The notes under the pieces are model-generated. The model was given only the letters and a program-made list of their open reading frames with translations. It was not told where the DNA came from and searched no databases. This document shows, piece by piece, positions 6,407-12,072 of a DNA stretch of 14,015 nt (its first letter is position 1; each line of letters starts with the position of its first letter). This stretch comes from DAOVDI01 sp965373045. Lineage in GTDB: Bacteria; Acidobacteriota; Aminicenantia; Aminicenantales; Aminicenantaceae. Location: positions 1 to 14,015 of the forward strand of contig CBDVEQ010000051.1 in NCBI GenBank assembly GCA_965373045.1. The letters are read 5' to 3'. A program made the position numbers and the translations under genes.

Positions 6407-7559
6407 TCACCGTGCTCCCGGCTGGTATCTTTTCGATCCCTTTTGGTATACAGACCAATCCATCGGCCCTGTTTAAGGCAAAAATGTGGGCAGAGCCATG
6501 AAAAGGAATGGGCTTGATTTCTCCGCTTTTATACAGGACAGGGATAAATGCTGATCGATTGGCTCGTTTTCTGGAAAGATCGTTTTTCAAGATCCCTTGT
6601 TTATAGACCGGTTTGAACTCATGCCCCATCATCCTATACAGAAAAGGCTTAATAAATATCTCAAAAATCACAAATGTGGAGACTGGATTTCCCGGCGCCC
6701 CAAAAACTATATCGTGCTTTCGAGTAGCAAAAACAGTCGGCTTGCCCGGCTTGACAGCCACTTTATCAAAATGTAGTTCAAAACCCGAGTTTTTCAGAAT
6801 TCCAGGGACAAAATCATAGTCCCCTTCTGATACTCCCCCGGAAAAGATAACCACATCACATGGCTGCCACAGCTCTTCAAAAATTCTTTGTATCCTGTCT
6901 ATGTTATCGGCAACAATTCCGGCATTGTGGATTTCCAGCCCCATCTGTTGGGCCTGCGCTGATAATGAATACGAATTGCTGTCATAGATCTGCCCCTCTT
7001 TTAACGGAGAACCCGGATCAACCAGCTCGGACCCGGTCACCACAATTCCCACAACCGGTCTTCTGAATGCTTTAAAACGGGACAAACCCATGGAGGCGAG
7101 AATTCCGACCTCTGGAGGACGGATCAACGTTCCTTTTTTTAATACCACATCTCCAGGTTTCACATCCTCCCCCATCCTGCAGAGGTTAATATTATAATCC
7201 TCTCCGGTGATCTGCATATATCCCTTTTTTTCTTCTGTTACCTCCTTTTTAATAACCCTGTCCGCGCCTTCAGGCATCATTCCCCCGGTCATGATCTTGG
7301 CACAATTCCCTTTTGTGACCTTCTTTTTGGGAATAACTCCGGCAGGCACGATCTCGATGATCTTAAAACGTTTGGAATCATCATCAGATATGAATGCATA
7401 TCCATCCATAGCGGATTTATCAAAGGGAGGCATATAGATCGGAGATACTACATCCTGCGCTAAAATGCGGCCTAACGCATCTGAGACAGCAGCTTCCTCT
7501 GTTTGTGTTCTTACAGGAATCTGCTTCAAGATCCTCTCTGCCTCTTCAACTAAGATCAT
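6387..7559 (-). CDS. moeA: Molybdopterin molybdenumtransferase MoeA
   Basis: 390 residues, normal length for MoeA, which inserts molybdate (or tungstate) into adenylated molybdopterin. Motifs: MPPFDKSAMDGYA at 43-55 with Asp52, TGGMMPEGAD at 91-100, the MoCF-domain FSGGVSEGDYDFVP at 239-252 with Asp247, and GAPGNPVS at 287-294. The C-terminal domain IV follows to the end. AAGGAGG is placed 5 nt before the ATG, and the wtpC stop is 9 bp upstream; the last 20 bp overlap moaA. Whether it handles Mo or W cannot be read from the sequence; organisms using both metals often carry two MoeA paralogues, and only this one is seen here. Confidence 0.95.
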   Translation of the reverse strand: MILVEEAERILKQIPVRTQTEEAAVSDALGRILAQDVVSPIYMPPFDKSAMDGYAFISDDDSKRFKIIEIVPAGVIPKKKVTKGNCAKIMTGGMMPEGADRVIKKEVTEEKKGYMQITGEDYNINLCRMGEDVKPGDVVLKKGTLIRPPEVGILASMGLSRFKAFRRPVVGIVVTGSELVDPGSPLKEGQIYDSNSYSLSAQAQQMGLEIHNAGIVADNIDRIQRIFEELWQPCDVVIFSGGVSEGDYDFVPGILKNSGFELHFDKVAVKPGKPTVFATRKHDIVFGAPGNPVSTFVIFEIFIKPFLYRMMGHEFKPVYKQGILKNDLSRKRANRSAFIPVLYKSGEIKPIPFHGSAHIFALNRADGLVCIPKGIEKIPAGSTVNVRSIQ

Positions 7560-7568
7560 TGTTCCTCC

Positions 7569-8579
7569 TTAATGTTCAAAGACCTTGACCGCAGAGGTCT
7601 TAAAGGTCACCCAGAGTCTGGTTCCGGGTTTTATATCCATTTCCCTCAGCGACAAGTATGTGATATCCACATGAAATAATACTCCTGTATCGATCATCAC
7701 TTCTACATGACTTCCCCTTTGGATCACCTTAAATACTTTCCCATAAAAAGAATTCCTTGCAGATGATAGGATTTTTTCCTTTGAAAGAAAAATATCGCTT
7801 GACCTGATGGCAATGTAGGCGGATTTCGCTTCCTGCACTAAGGTCAGAATCTCGTTCCCTCTGACATCTATCTTATTATTTTCAATTTTTCCGCTGAAAA
7901 CATTTTTATACCCCATGAAATCAGCAGCTTTCCTTGTGCTTGGATTGTTGAACACCGCCTCCGGAGTATCTATTTGAATGATCCGGCCATCCATTAAAAC
8001 AGCGATCCTGTCGCCCAGCGCCAGGGCTTCCTCAAAATCATGGGTTACATGTATGACTGTAGCTCTGTGATCTCTGTGCAGTTTCATAAACAGCCTATGA
8101 GTCTTGATCTTTGTGCTCAGATCCAGGGCAGCTGTGGGCTCATCAAACAGATAAACATCCGGATCCAAGACCATAGCACGGGCAATAGCAGTTCGCTGCT
8201 TCTCCCCTCCTGATAAGGTTTGGACACTGCGGTGAAGCAGATGCGTTATTTCAAGCTCTTCAGCTACAGTCTGAACAGACGCAGCTGTTTTATTTTTTTC
8301 TTCTTTTTTAATACGCAGCCCATAAGCAATATTATTAAATACATTCATATGGGGAAACAGCATATAATCCTGGTAGATCAGACCAATACCTTTTTCCTTG
8401 ACGCCGTAAATCTTCCCGGAATCAGGTTTGGTCAAGCCTGCGATCATTTCCAGCAGAATCGTTTTCCCGGATCCGCTCGGTCCCAGTACAACAAAATACT
8501 CCCCTTTCCGGATATCGATATTAACGTTTGATATTTCAAAATCCGAAAACGTTTTTCTGAGCCCTTCGATCCGGATCAT
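7569..8579 (-). CDS. wtpC: Tungstate/molybdate ABC transporter ATP-binding protein
   Basis: 336-residue ATPase that drives oxyanion import. Walker A GPSGSGKT at 33-40, Q-loop Gln70, ABC signature LSGGEKQR at 122-129, Walker B VYLFDEPTAALD at 142-153 and switch His180 are all intact. After about residue 235 comes a regulatory C-terminal part ending in a TOBE/Mop-like domain (roughly 275-336), which in ModC and WtpC-type ATPases binds oxyanion and inhibits transport when the metal is plentiful. It starts in an ATGA overlap with the wtpB stop and is followed by moeA after 9 bp. The choice of wtpC over modC rests on the WtpA-type binding protein in the same operon. Confidence 0.88.
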   Translation of the reverse strand: MIRIEGLRKTFSDFEISNVNIDIRKGEYFVVLGPSGSGKTILLEMIAGLTKPDSGKIYGVKEKGIGLIYQDYMLFPHMNVFNNIAYGLRIKKEEKNKTAASVQTVAEELEITHLLHRSVQTLSGGEKQRTAIARAMVLDPDVYLFDEPTAALDLSTKIKTHRLFMKLHRDHRATVIHVTHDFEEALALGDRIAVLMDGRIIQIDTPEAVFNNPSTRKAADFMGYKNVFSGKIENNKIDVRGNEILTLVQEAKSAYIAIRSSDIFLSKEKILSSARNSFYGKVFKVIQRGSHVEVMIDTGVLFHVDITYLSLREMDIKPGTRLWVTFKTSAVKVFEH

Positions 8580-9328
8580 TTTCTATCCTCGATAACACGC
8601 AGAATTATGAATATGACCAGGCTGATAATTATAAGCAAAACCGTAACTGGAACTGCATAGCTCAGTCCGAAATTCTGAAAACGCTCGAAGATCATAACAG
8701 GCGCTGTCATTGGATGATAGGCAAGGATAACAACAGCCCCAAATTCGGATATGCCTCTGGCCCACATCATAATCCCTCCTGAAATGATTAATTTCCTGGC
8801 CATAGGAAGACTCACTGTAATGAACGTTTTCCAGGAGGACGCACCAAGAGTCATTGCGGTCTTTTCATAACGGACATCGATCAGTTTAAAAGCCTCCTTG
8901 GCGCTGTTAATGAGAAAAGGGACGGAAACAAAAAACATGCCCAGAGAAATGGCGGCTTCTGTTCCAATGATCGAGATACCGGTCCACCGGGTAAAAAGAG
9001 AATGACGTCCCCAGACCATCAAGAGTGCTATCCCGGCTGCTGTATGGGGAATGATCACTGGAATGTCGATCAAACCCTCTATTATTTTTTTCCCGAAAAA
9101 GCATGTCCTGGCCAACATATATGCCAGCGGCACTCCAAAAATAAAAGCTGCTATTGTAGCCCACAAGGATGCCCTGAGAGTCAAACATATCGACCGGAGA
9201 ACATCCTTATCCAGTGCAGTTCTGGCCAGCTCACCAGGATCAGATGATATCATCATTTGGAAAAGAGGGATCACAATAAAAAGGATAAGAAGAGTTCCCA
9301 ACAGAGAGAATACGATCTTAAATTTCAT
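8576..9328 (-). CDS. wtpB: Tungstate/molybdate ABC transporter permease
   Basis: 250-residue inner-membrane permease with about six hydrophobic segments (roughly 5-25, 52-73, 88-106, 122-142, 181-203 and 220-245). The cytoplasmic EAA-type loop, which docks onto the ATPase, is readable at 155-176 as EKTAMTLGASSWKTF and SLPMA, and RGISEFGAVV at 191-200 is typical of the Mo/W/sulfate permease group. The ATG is inside the end of wtpA with an 11-bp overlap, and its stop overlaps wtpC by 4 bp. A single permease gene implies a homodimer in the complex. Confidence 0.9.
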   Translation of the reverse strand: MKFKIVFSLLGTLLILFIVIPLFQMMISSDPGELARTALDKDVLRSICLTLRASLWATIAAFIFGVPLAYMLARTCFFGKKIIEGLIDIPVIIPHTAAGIALLMVWGRHSLFTRWTGISIIGTEAAISLGMFFVSVPFLINSAKEAFKLIDVRYEKTAMTLGASSWKTFITVSLPMARKLIISGGIMMWARGISEFGAVVILAYHPMTAPVMIFERFQNFGLSYAVPVTVLLIIISLVIFIILRVIEDRK

Positions 9329-10277
9329 CTCTCCCTCTGGTAAAGAACATCTTTAAAGATTCAGGAAGAGCTTCAATATGATCCACTCTCGGAGAAATGA
9401 CCGGGAAAAGACTGCTCTCCTGCATGATCCGCTGCCCCTCGGGACCAATGACAAATGCCACAAATCTTTCTGCCAGTTCAGGATAACGCACGGTATTGGG
9501 AATGGTGATCCCATAGATGATCGGAGCTCCACGGCGGACGATTTTCTCTCCGGGTGCAGCCCCGCTTATCTCAACACTGACTTCTTTGTAAAGGGATTCT
9601 AATGATGGAGATCTCAGGTTGATCTCATCAGGCAGCACAATATAATGTCCCTTATGCTGCTCGGCTATGCTGCGGTAAATAAATATATAATCCAGTTCCC
9701 CTGCATCAAGGAGGGCCAGGAGATCTACTTCCTTGGGCCGTATGTTTTTCCTGGGCAGCTTACCCTTCAGCTGTGAATACAGCCCCGGTCTTTTGAAATA
9801 CTTCTCAGCCAACTTCCAGCACAGAATGGTTCTGTAACCGCAGGGATCAGCATCAGGGTCTGAATGGCCGTACTCCACTCCGGATCTAAGCAGGATATCA
9901 GGCCAGTTATCTGCGTTGATCTCTCCGGCATAGCGGCTCCTCTCGTTATACATGATCGTCATTGCATTCACTGCAAAATCGATGCAGAAACCGGCATGAT
10001 CAGGAATCATCAACTGCCTGATCACCTCTGAGTCAGCAGAGGCCATTATATCCGCAGCCCTGTTCAACTCGGTTATTTTCCGTGCGCAAGTCCGGCTTCC
10101 TGCGGCCTCGGTTTGAATGACAACTCCGGGATTTACACGCATAAATTCTTCGGTCAGGTTTTTGATTGGAATTGAAAGAGAACCGGCATGAAAGATAAGC
10201 AGCGTGTTCTTTTTTTGCTGGCAAGCAGCCAAACAAAGAACCAAGACAGCCAGGCAAAAAATAAGCTCTTTTTTCAA
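9318..10277 (-). CDS. wtpA: Tungstate/molybdate-binding lipoprotein (TTG start)
   Basis: 319 residues counted from TTG. Residues 1-18 are a lipoprotein signal (Lys-rich start, hydrophobic core, LAAC lipobox, lipidated Cys19), so it sits on the outer face of the cytoplasmic membrane and hands oxyanion to WtpB. Family motifs of the WtpA/ModA group: LIFHAGSLSIP at 27-37, EAAGSRTCARKITEL at about 57-71, SDPDADPCGYRT at 139-150 and GELDYIFIYRS further on, then YGITIPN. The frame is open upstream to a GTG at 10328, but TTG at 10277 is chosen because AAAGGAG lies 9 nt before it, because the signal peptide starts there, and because the upstream GTG would lie inside the structured leader. WtpA binds tungstate and molybdate in characterised archaeal relatives; metal preference here is unknown. 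Confidence 0.9.
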   Translation of the reverse strand: MKKELIFCLAVLVLCLAACQQKKNTLLIFHAGSLSIPIKNLTEEFMRVNPGVVIQTEAAGSRTCARKITELNRAADIMASADSEVIRQLMIPDHAGFCIDFAVNAMTIMYNERSRYAGEINADNWPDILLRSGVEYGHSDPDADPCGYRTILCWKLAEKYFKRPGLYSQLKGKLPRKNIRPKEVDLLALLDAGELDYIFIYRSIAEQHKGHYIVLPDEINLRSPSLESLYKEVSVEISGAAPGEKIVRRGAPIIYGITIPNTVRYPELAERFVAFVIGPEGQRIMQESSLFPVISPRVDHIEALPESLKMFFTRGRDEI

Positions 10278-10293
10278 ATGCTTTTTCTCCTTT
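10277..10293 (-). promoter_or_regulatory. Ribosome-binding site that fixes the TTG start of wtpA
   Basis: On the minus strand AAAGGAG occupies 10293-10287, followed by 9 nt and the TTG codon whose first base is 10277. It is the only good Shine-Dalgarno near the start of the reading frame. A CUCC in the leader at 10306-10303 could pair with its GGAG, so the site may be masked by an alternative RNA fold. Confidence 0.75.
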
Positions 10294-10299
10294 CCAAAC

Positions 10300-10380
10300 A
10301 CGGGAGGCAAGACCGTTTCCCGTCTCACCCTATCGGCTTAAAGGCATTGCCGAAGCTTTAGCGCTTCAAGCTCGGAGAAT
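10300..10380 (-). ncRNA. Candidate Moco/Tuco-type riboswitch in the wtpA leader
   Basis: Read on the minus strand, the leader starts with CTCCGAG and folds into: GCTT (10371-10368) with AAGC (10339-10336), enclosing a hairpin GAAGC (10367-10363)/GCTTC (10356-10352) and a small GGC/GCC hairpin; then GCCGATAGG; then AGG (10331-10329) with CCT (10307-10305) enclosing GAGAC (10326-10322)/GTCTT (10313-10309), capped by a GAAA tetraloop (10319-10316) closed by G-C. A GNRA-capped P3 hairpin and CUCCGA / GCCGAUA-like joints are features I associate with the molybdenum-cofactor riboswitch class. The place, directly before a Mo/W transport and cofactor operon and about 25 nt before its start codon, is what that class predicts. 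The match was made by eye and from memory, so the class name is tentative; a structured leader is well supported. Confidence 0.6.
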
Positions 10381-10399
10381 AATTACTACAGGTTATTCT
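10376..10399 (-). promoter_or_regulatory. Hairpin at the predicted 5' end of the wtpA transcript
   Basis: AGAATAA and TTATTCT form a perfect 7-bp inverted repeat (10376-10382 and 10393-10399) around 10 nt. It begins at about the predicted transcription start, so it would cap the 5' end of the mRNA. Its 3' arm shares the CTC that begins the aptamer-like region (10377-10375), so the two structures may compete or stack. Confidence 0.45.
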
Positions 10400-10402
10400 G
10401 AA

Positions 10403-10427
10403 TTATCATAATGGGAATTCATGATAA
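10403..10427. promoter_or_regulatory. Perfect inverted repeat over the wtpA promoter, candidate operator
   Basis: TTATCAT (10403-10409) and ATGATAA (10421-10427) are perfect inverted copies separated by 11 bp, so equivalent bases lie 18 bp apart, close to two helical turns. One arm covers the -10 hexamer and the other abuts the -35. This geometry fits a dimeric repressor that blocks RNA polymerase. The half-sites are not an obvious match to the E. coli ModE site, and no regulator gene is in the window, so the protein is unknown. Confidence 0.5.
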
Positions 10428-10433
10428 GGTCAA
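10405..10433 (-). promoter_or_regulatory. Sigma-70 promoter of the wtpABC-moe/moa/mog operon
   Basis: On the minus strand TTGACC (10433-10428) and TATGAT (10410-10405) are separated by exactly 17 bp, five of six bases matching consensus in each hexamer. Transcription would start near 10398, giving a leader of about 120 nt before the TTG start, enough to hold the 5' hairpin and the aptamer-like fold. This is the only strong promoter seen for all eight genes. Confidence 0.7.
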
Positions 10434-10538
10434 ATGTCCGTGGTCATTGAAGGGCAAAGCGGGTTGGACAACATTATTAAAAAGGAAATGGAGCACCTCA
10501 GGCTTCTTAATACAAAACTGACGGAACTAAAATCCTGA
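10434..10538 (+). CDS. Possible small protein, 34 residues, amphipathic helix
   Basis: An ATG at 10434 opens 34 codons that end at TGA 10536-10538, diverging from wtpA; a GTG at 10440 is an alternative start. An AAGG lies 4 nt before the ATG. From about residue 11 the peptide could form one long charged helix with hydrophobic residues in heptad-like spacing (Leu11, Ile15, Leu22, Leu25, Leu29, Leu32), as in a short coiled coil. The ORF is followed at once by a stem-loop with a T-tract on the same strand. Its start touches the -35 of the divergent wtpA promoter. I recognise no family; length alone does not prove coding, so the call is a candidate only. Confidence 0.4.
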   Translation: MSVVIEGQSGLDNIIKKEMEHLRLLNTKLTELKS

Positions 10539-10579
10539 AACGGTTCAATGCGTTTATTTTAGGCTGAGATACCGTTTTT
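10538..10579 (+). terminator. Candidate intrinsic terminator after the 34-codon ORF
   Basis: AAACGGT (10538-10544) pairs perfectly with ACCGTTT (10571-10577), and the T-tract TTTTT (10575-10579) continues as CTTCT. The loop is long (26 nt), but TCA/TGA next to the stem can add three pairs. On the minus strand the same stem lies just after the lepB stop and could help end that transcript as well, though its T-tract there is weaker. Confidence 0.45.
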
Positions 10580-10583
10580 CTTC

Positions 10584-11345
10584 TCAATATTTTTTCAGAA
10601 TACGATCCCACCGTGTATTCTTAAAGATATTTACAACCGTATTTTTTATTCGGCCGGGAATCCCCTGGGATAAAGCCAGTTTGCGGCCCTTTTCATGCGA
10701 CCAGTAGATCCTCCATGGTTTCCCTATGATGTTTCCTCTGGGGACAGGCCCCCAAATGCGTGAATCCGCACTTAGATTCCTGTTATCTCCCATACAAAAA
10801 TAATAGCCTTCCGGAACATGGAATGCCATTCCCATGTCTGTTTCAATAAGCTGATCCCTGAATTCCGGGGGAAATTCATTCCACCATAGACCCGGTCTTT
10901 GCGGAGGAAAATCTTTCGGGACTCTCTGGTCGGCTCTTAGATTGAGATAGGGTTCATCTATAGAAATTCCATTAATATAAACCTCATTATCCTTTATCAG
11001 GAGCAGATCGCCTGGAAGACCGATGACACGCTTGACATAAATCAAAGTTATTCTGTTCTTTGCCTTTATCTCCGGAGGGGATTTAAAGACAACGATATCT
11101 CCTCTTTTTATGGTCTTTTTAGGAAAAAGAAGATCTTCAAGTTTCCCCACAGATTGAGAATATACAACTTTGTTCACAAAAAGCTGGTCCCCGACCAGCA
11201 TGTGATCCTCCATGGAAGGAGTCGGAACACCATATGTCTGGATCAAAAAAGTATTTATAAAAAAAACGATCACAAGCACTTCCAGGATCATTTCGATATT
11301 TGCCCGAAGCTTTCCACTTCTCTTTTCCTTATTTTCTTTTTTCAT
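10584..11345 (-). CDS. lepB: Signal peptidase I
   Basis: 253-residue membrane-bound serine protease that removes signal peptides from exported proteins. One membrane anchor spans about residues 15-37, followed by the catalytic Ser44 in PTPSMEDHMLVGD, then box D with general-base Lys105 in YVKRVIGLPGD, and box E GDNRNLSADSRIWGPVP at 187-202. In box E the usual GDNRDNSxDSR reads GDNRNLSADSR, a mild variation. An insert of Pro- and Trp-rich residues at about 143-165 separates the core strands. It follows the 56-residue membrane gene by 29 bp and is probably in one transcript with it. Its 3' end faces the 34-codon ORF and the shared stem-loop. Confidence 0.95.
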   Translation of the reverse strand: MKKENKEKRSGKLRANIEMILEVLVIVFFINTFLIQTYGVPTPSMEDHMLVGDQLFVNKVVYSQSVGKLEDLLFPKKTIKRGDIVVFKSPPEIKAKNRITLIYVKRVIGLPGDLLLIKDNEVYINGISIDEPYLNLRADQRVPKDFPPQRPGLWWNEFPPEFRDQLIETDMGMAFHVPEGYYFCMGDNRNLSADSRIWGPVPRGNIIGKPWRIYWSHEKGRKLALSQGIPGRIKNTVVNIFKNTRWDRILKKY

Positions 11346-11374
11346 AACTATCTATCCAGGGCATCTATCCTTAA

Positions 11375-11545
11375 TCAAACAAAATTCATTACCCAGCTCA
11401 AAAAAATAACGCTTCCGATGAAATACAAAAACATCTTTACTGCATATCGATAAATGGCTTTCTTTTCATCAAACTTGATAAAGGCCATCAGAATGGAGAC
11501 GATCGCCGCGAACAGTACCAGAGAAAACATATGGCTTTTAAACAT
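11375..11545 (-). CDS. Small membrane protein, 56 residues, unknown function
   Basis: The frame runs from ATG 11545-11543 to TGA 11377-11375 and codes for 56 residues with two hydrophobic segments (about 6-23 and 38-54) joined by a charged loop around FDEKKAIYR. AAGGAG is placed 7 nt before the ATG. The start overlaps the end of the upstream 128-residue membrane gene by 8 bp, so the two are translationally coupled, and lepB follows in the same direction. The tight coupling and good ribosome site argue that it is real despite its size. The pairing of a small two-span protein with a TM2-like protein is one I believe recurs in Acidobacteriota, but no function is known. Confidence 0.75.
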   Translation of the reverse strand: MFKSHMFSLVLFAAIVSILMAFIKFDEKKAIYRYAVKMFLYFIGSVIFLSWVMNFV

Positions 11546-11924
11546 GCATTTTCTCCTTCACGAGGGAAAAAACCTTCATTGCAATGAGAAAATTCAAAAA
11601 ACCGGCGACTCCTATGTAAGCTGTACCGTAATGATACGATACAGAATTGAGTTGGCCGTTCCCTAATTCTGTCAGCTTGAAAAAGAAATAAAACAGTCCG
11701 TTACCCAGACTGCCGATGAACTCCATAACATGGATAGGTTGAAAACCATGCAGTGCCCCGATCTCACCCCCCATCCACAGCCCTATCAGTATGAGTCCAA
11801 GGATCCCAAAGAAAAAAACAACAGCCTTTTGTTTTTTTTTCAACAGAAAGTGTCCAAATCCCGGTATCAGCCATGACAGAACAAAATATACAAAGGGTTT
11901 TATCTTAGTTCCTGATATGTTCAT
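11538..11924 (-). CDS. Small multi-span membrane protein, DUF6677/TM2-like
   Basis: 128 residues from the ATG at 11924. Hydrophobic segments lie at about residues 9-24, 31-51 and 105-121, with a further weaker one near 70-85. The opening SWLIPGFGHFLLKKKQKAV is the Pro-Gly-x-Gly turn followed by a basic patch seen in TM2-like and DUF6677-like membrane proteins, and YHYGTAYIGVAGFLNFL matches the late segment I recall for DUF6677. Function unknown. The frame is open to 11975, but the ATG at 11924 is chosen because AAAGGA lies 5-6 nt upstream and because the longer form would include the -10 and -35 of the promoter. A perfect palindrome covers this start codon. The gene is first of three, with the 56-residue protein and lepB. 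Confidence 0.75.
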   Translation of the reverse strand: MNISGTKIKPFVYFVLSWLIPGFGHFLLKKKQKAVVFFFGILGLILIGLWMGGEIGALHGFQPIHVMEFIGSLGNGLFYFFFKLTELGNGQLNSVSYHYGTAYIGVAGFLNFLIAMKVFSLVKEKMHV

Positions 11925-11928
11925 ATCA
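11913..11928. promoter_or_regulatory. 16-bp palindrome over the start codon of the DUF6677-like gene
   Basis: TGATATG (11913-11919) and CATATCA (11922-11928) are perfect inverted copies with 2 bp between, and the start codon (11922-11924) lies in one arm. In the mRNA six base pairs around a GAAC loop would hide the AUG. In DNA the site would lie about 11-26 bp after the predicted transcription start, so it could also be an operator. Confidence 0.5.
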
Positions 11929-11945
11929 ATCCTTTTTTGGTGGGT

Positions 11946-11975
11946 ATTATAACTGTTTAAGAGCATGATAATCAA
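11946..11975 (-). promoter_or_regulatory. Sigma-70 promoter for the membrane-gene/lepB operon
   Basis: On the minus strand TTGATT (11975-11970) and a perfect TATAAT (11951-11946) are separated by 18 bp. Transcription would start near 11939, only about 15 nt before the chosen ATG at 11924. Confidence 0.65.
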
Positions 11976-12015
11976 TTCTGTCCTTGATTTAAAACATAAT
12001 ATATTGCTACTAATT

Positions 12016-12045
12016 TTGACTGGCCGATTTCAGGTGTGATATAAA
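12016..12045 (+). promoter_or_regulatory. Sigma-70 promoter for the phosphate symporter/PhoU operon
   Basis: TTGACT (12016-12021) and TATAAA (12040-12045) are separated by 18 bp, each one base from consensus. The start of transcription would be near 12052, with GAGGA just before the ATG at 12073. No convincing Pho-box-like direct repeats were seen upstream. Confidence 0.7.
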
Positions 12046-12072
12046 AACAATCATAGTCGCTCAGAGGATTGA

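Noticed and set aside
10340..10362. TAAAGCTT ... GCCGATAG resembling a flagellar sigma-28 promoter on the minus strand
   Set aside because: The spacer is about four bases too long for sigma-28, no flagellar genes are nearby, and the same bases are explained by the structured leader.
11925..11975. N-terminal extension of the DUF6677-like gene
   Set aside because: The extra codons contain the -35 and the perfect TATAAT of the operon promoter; the ATG at 11924 has its own AAAGGA.
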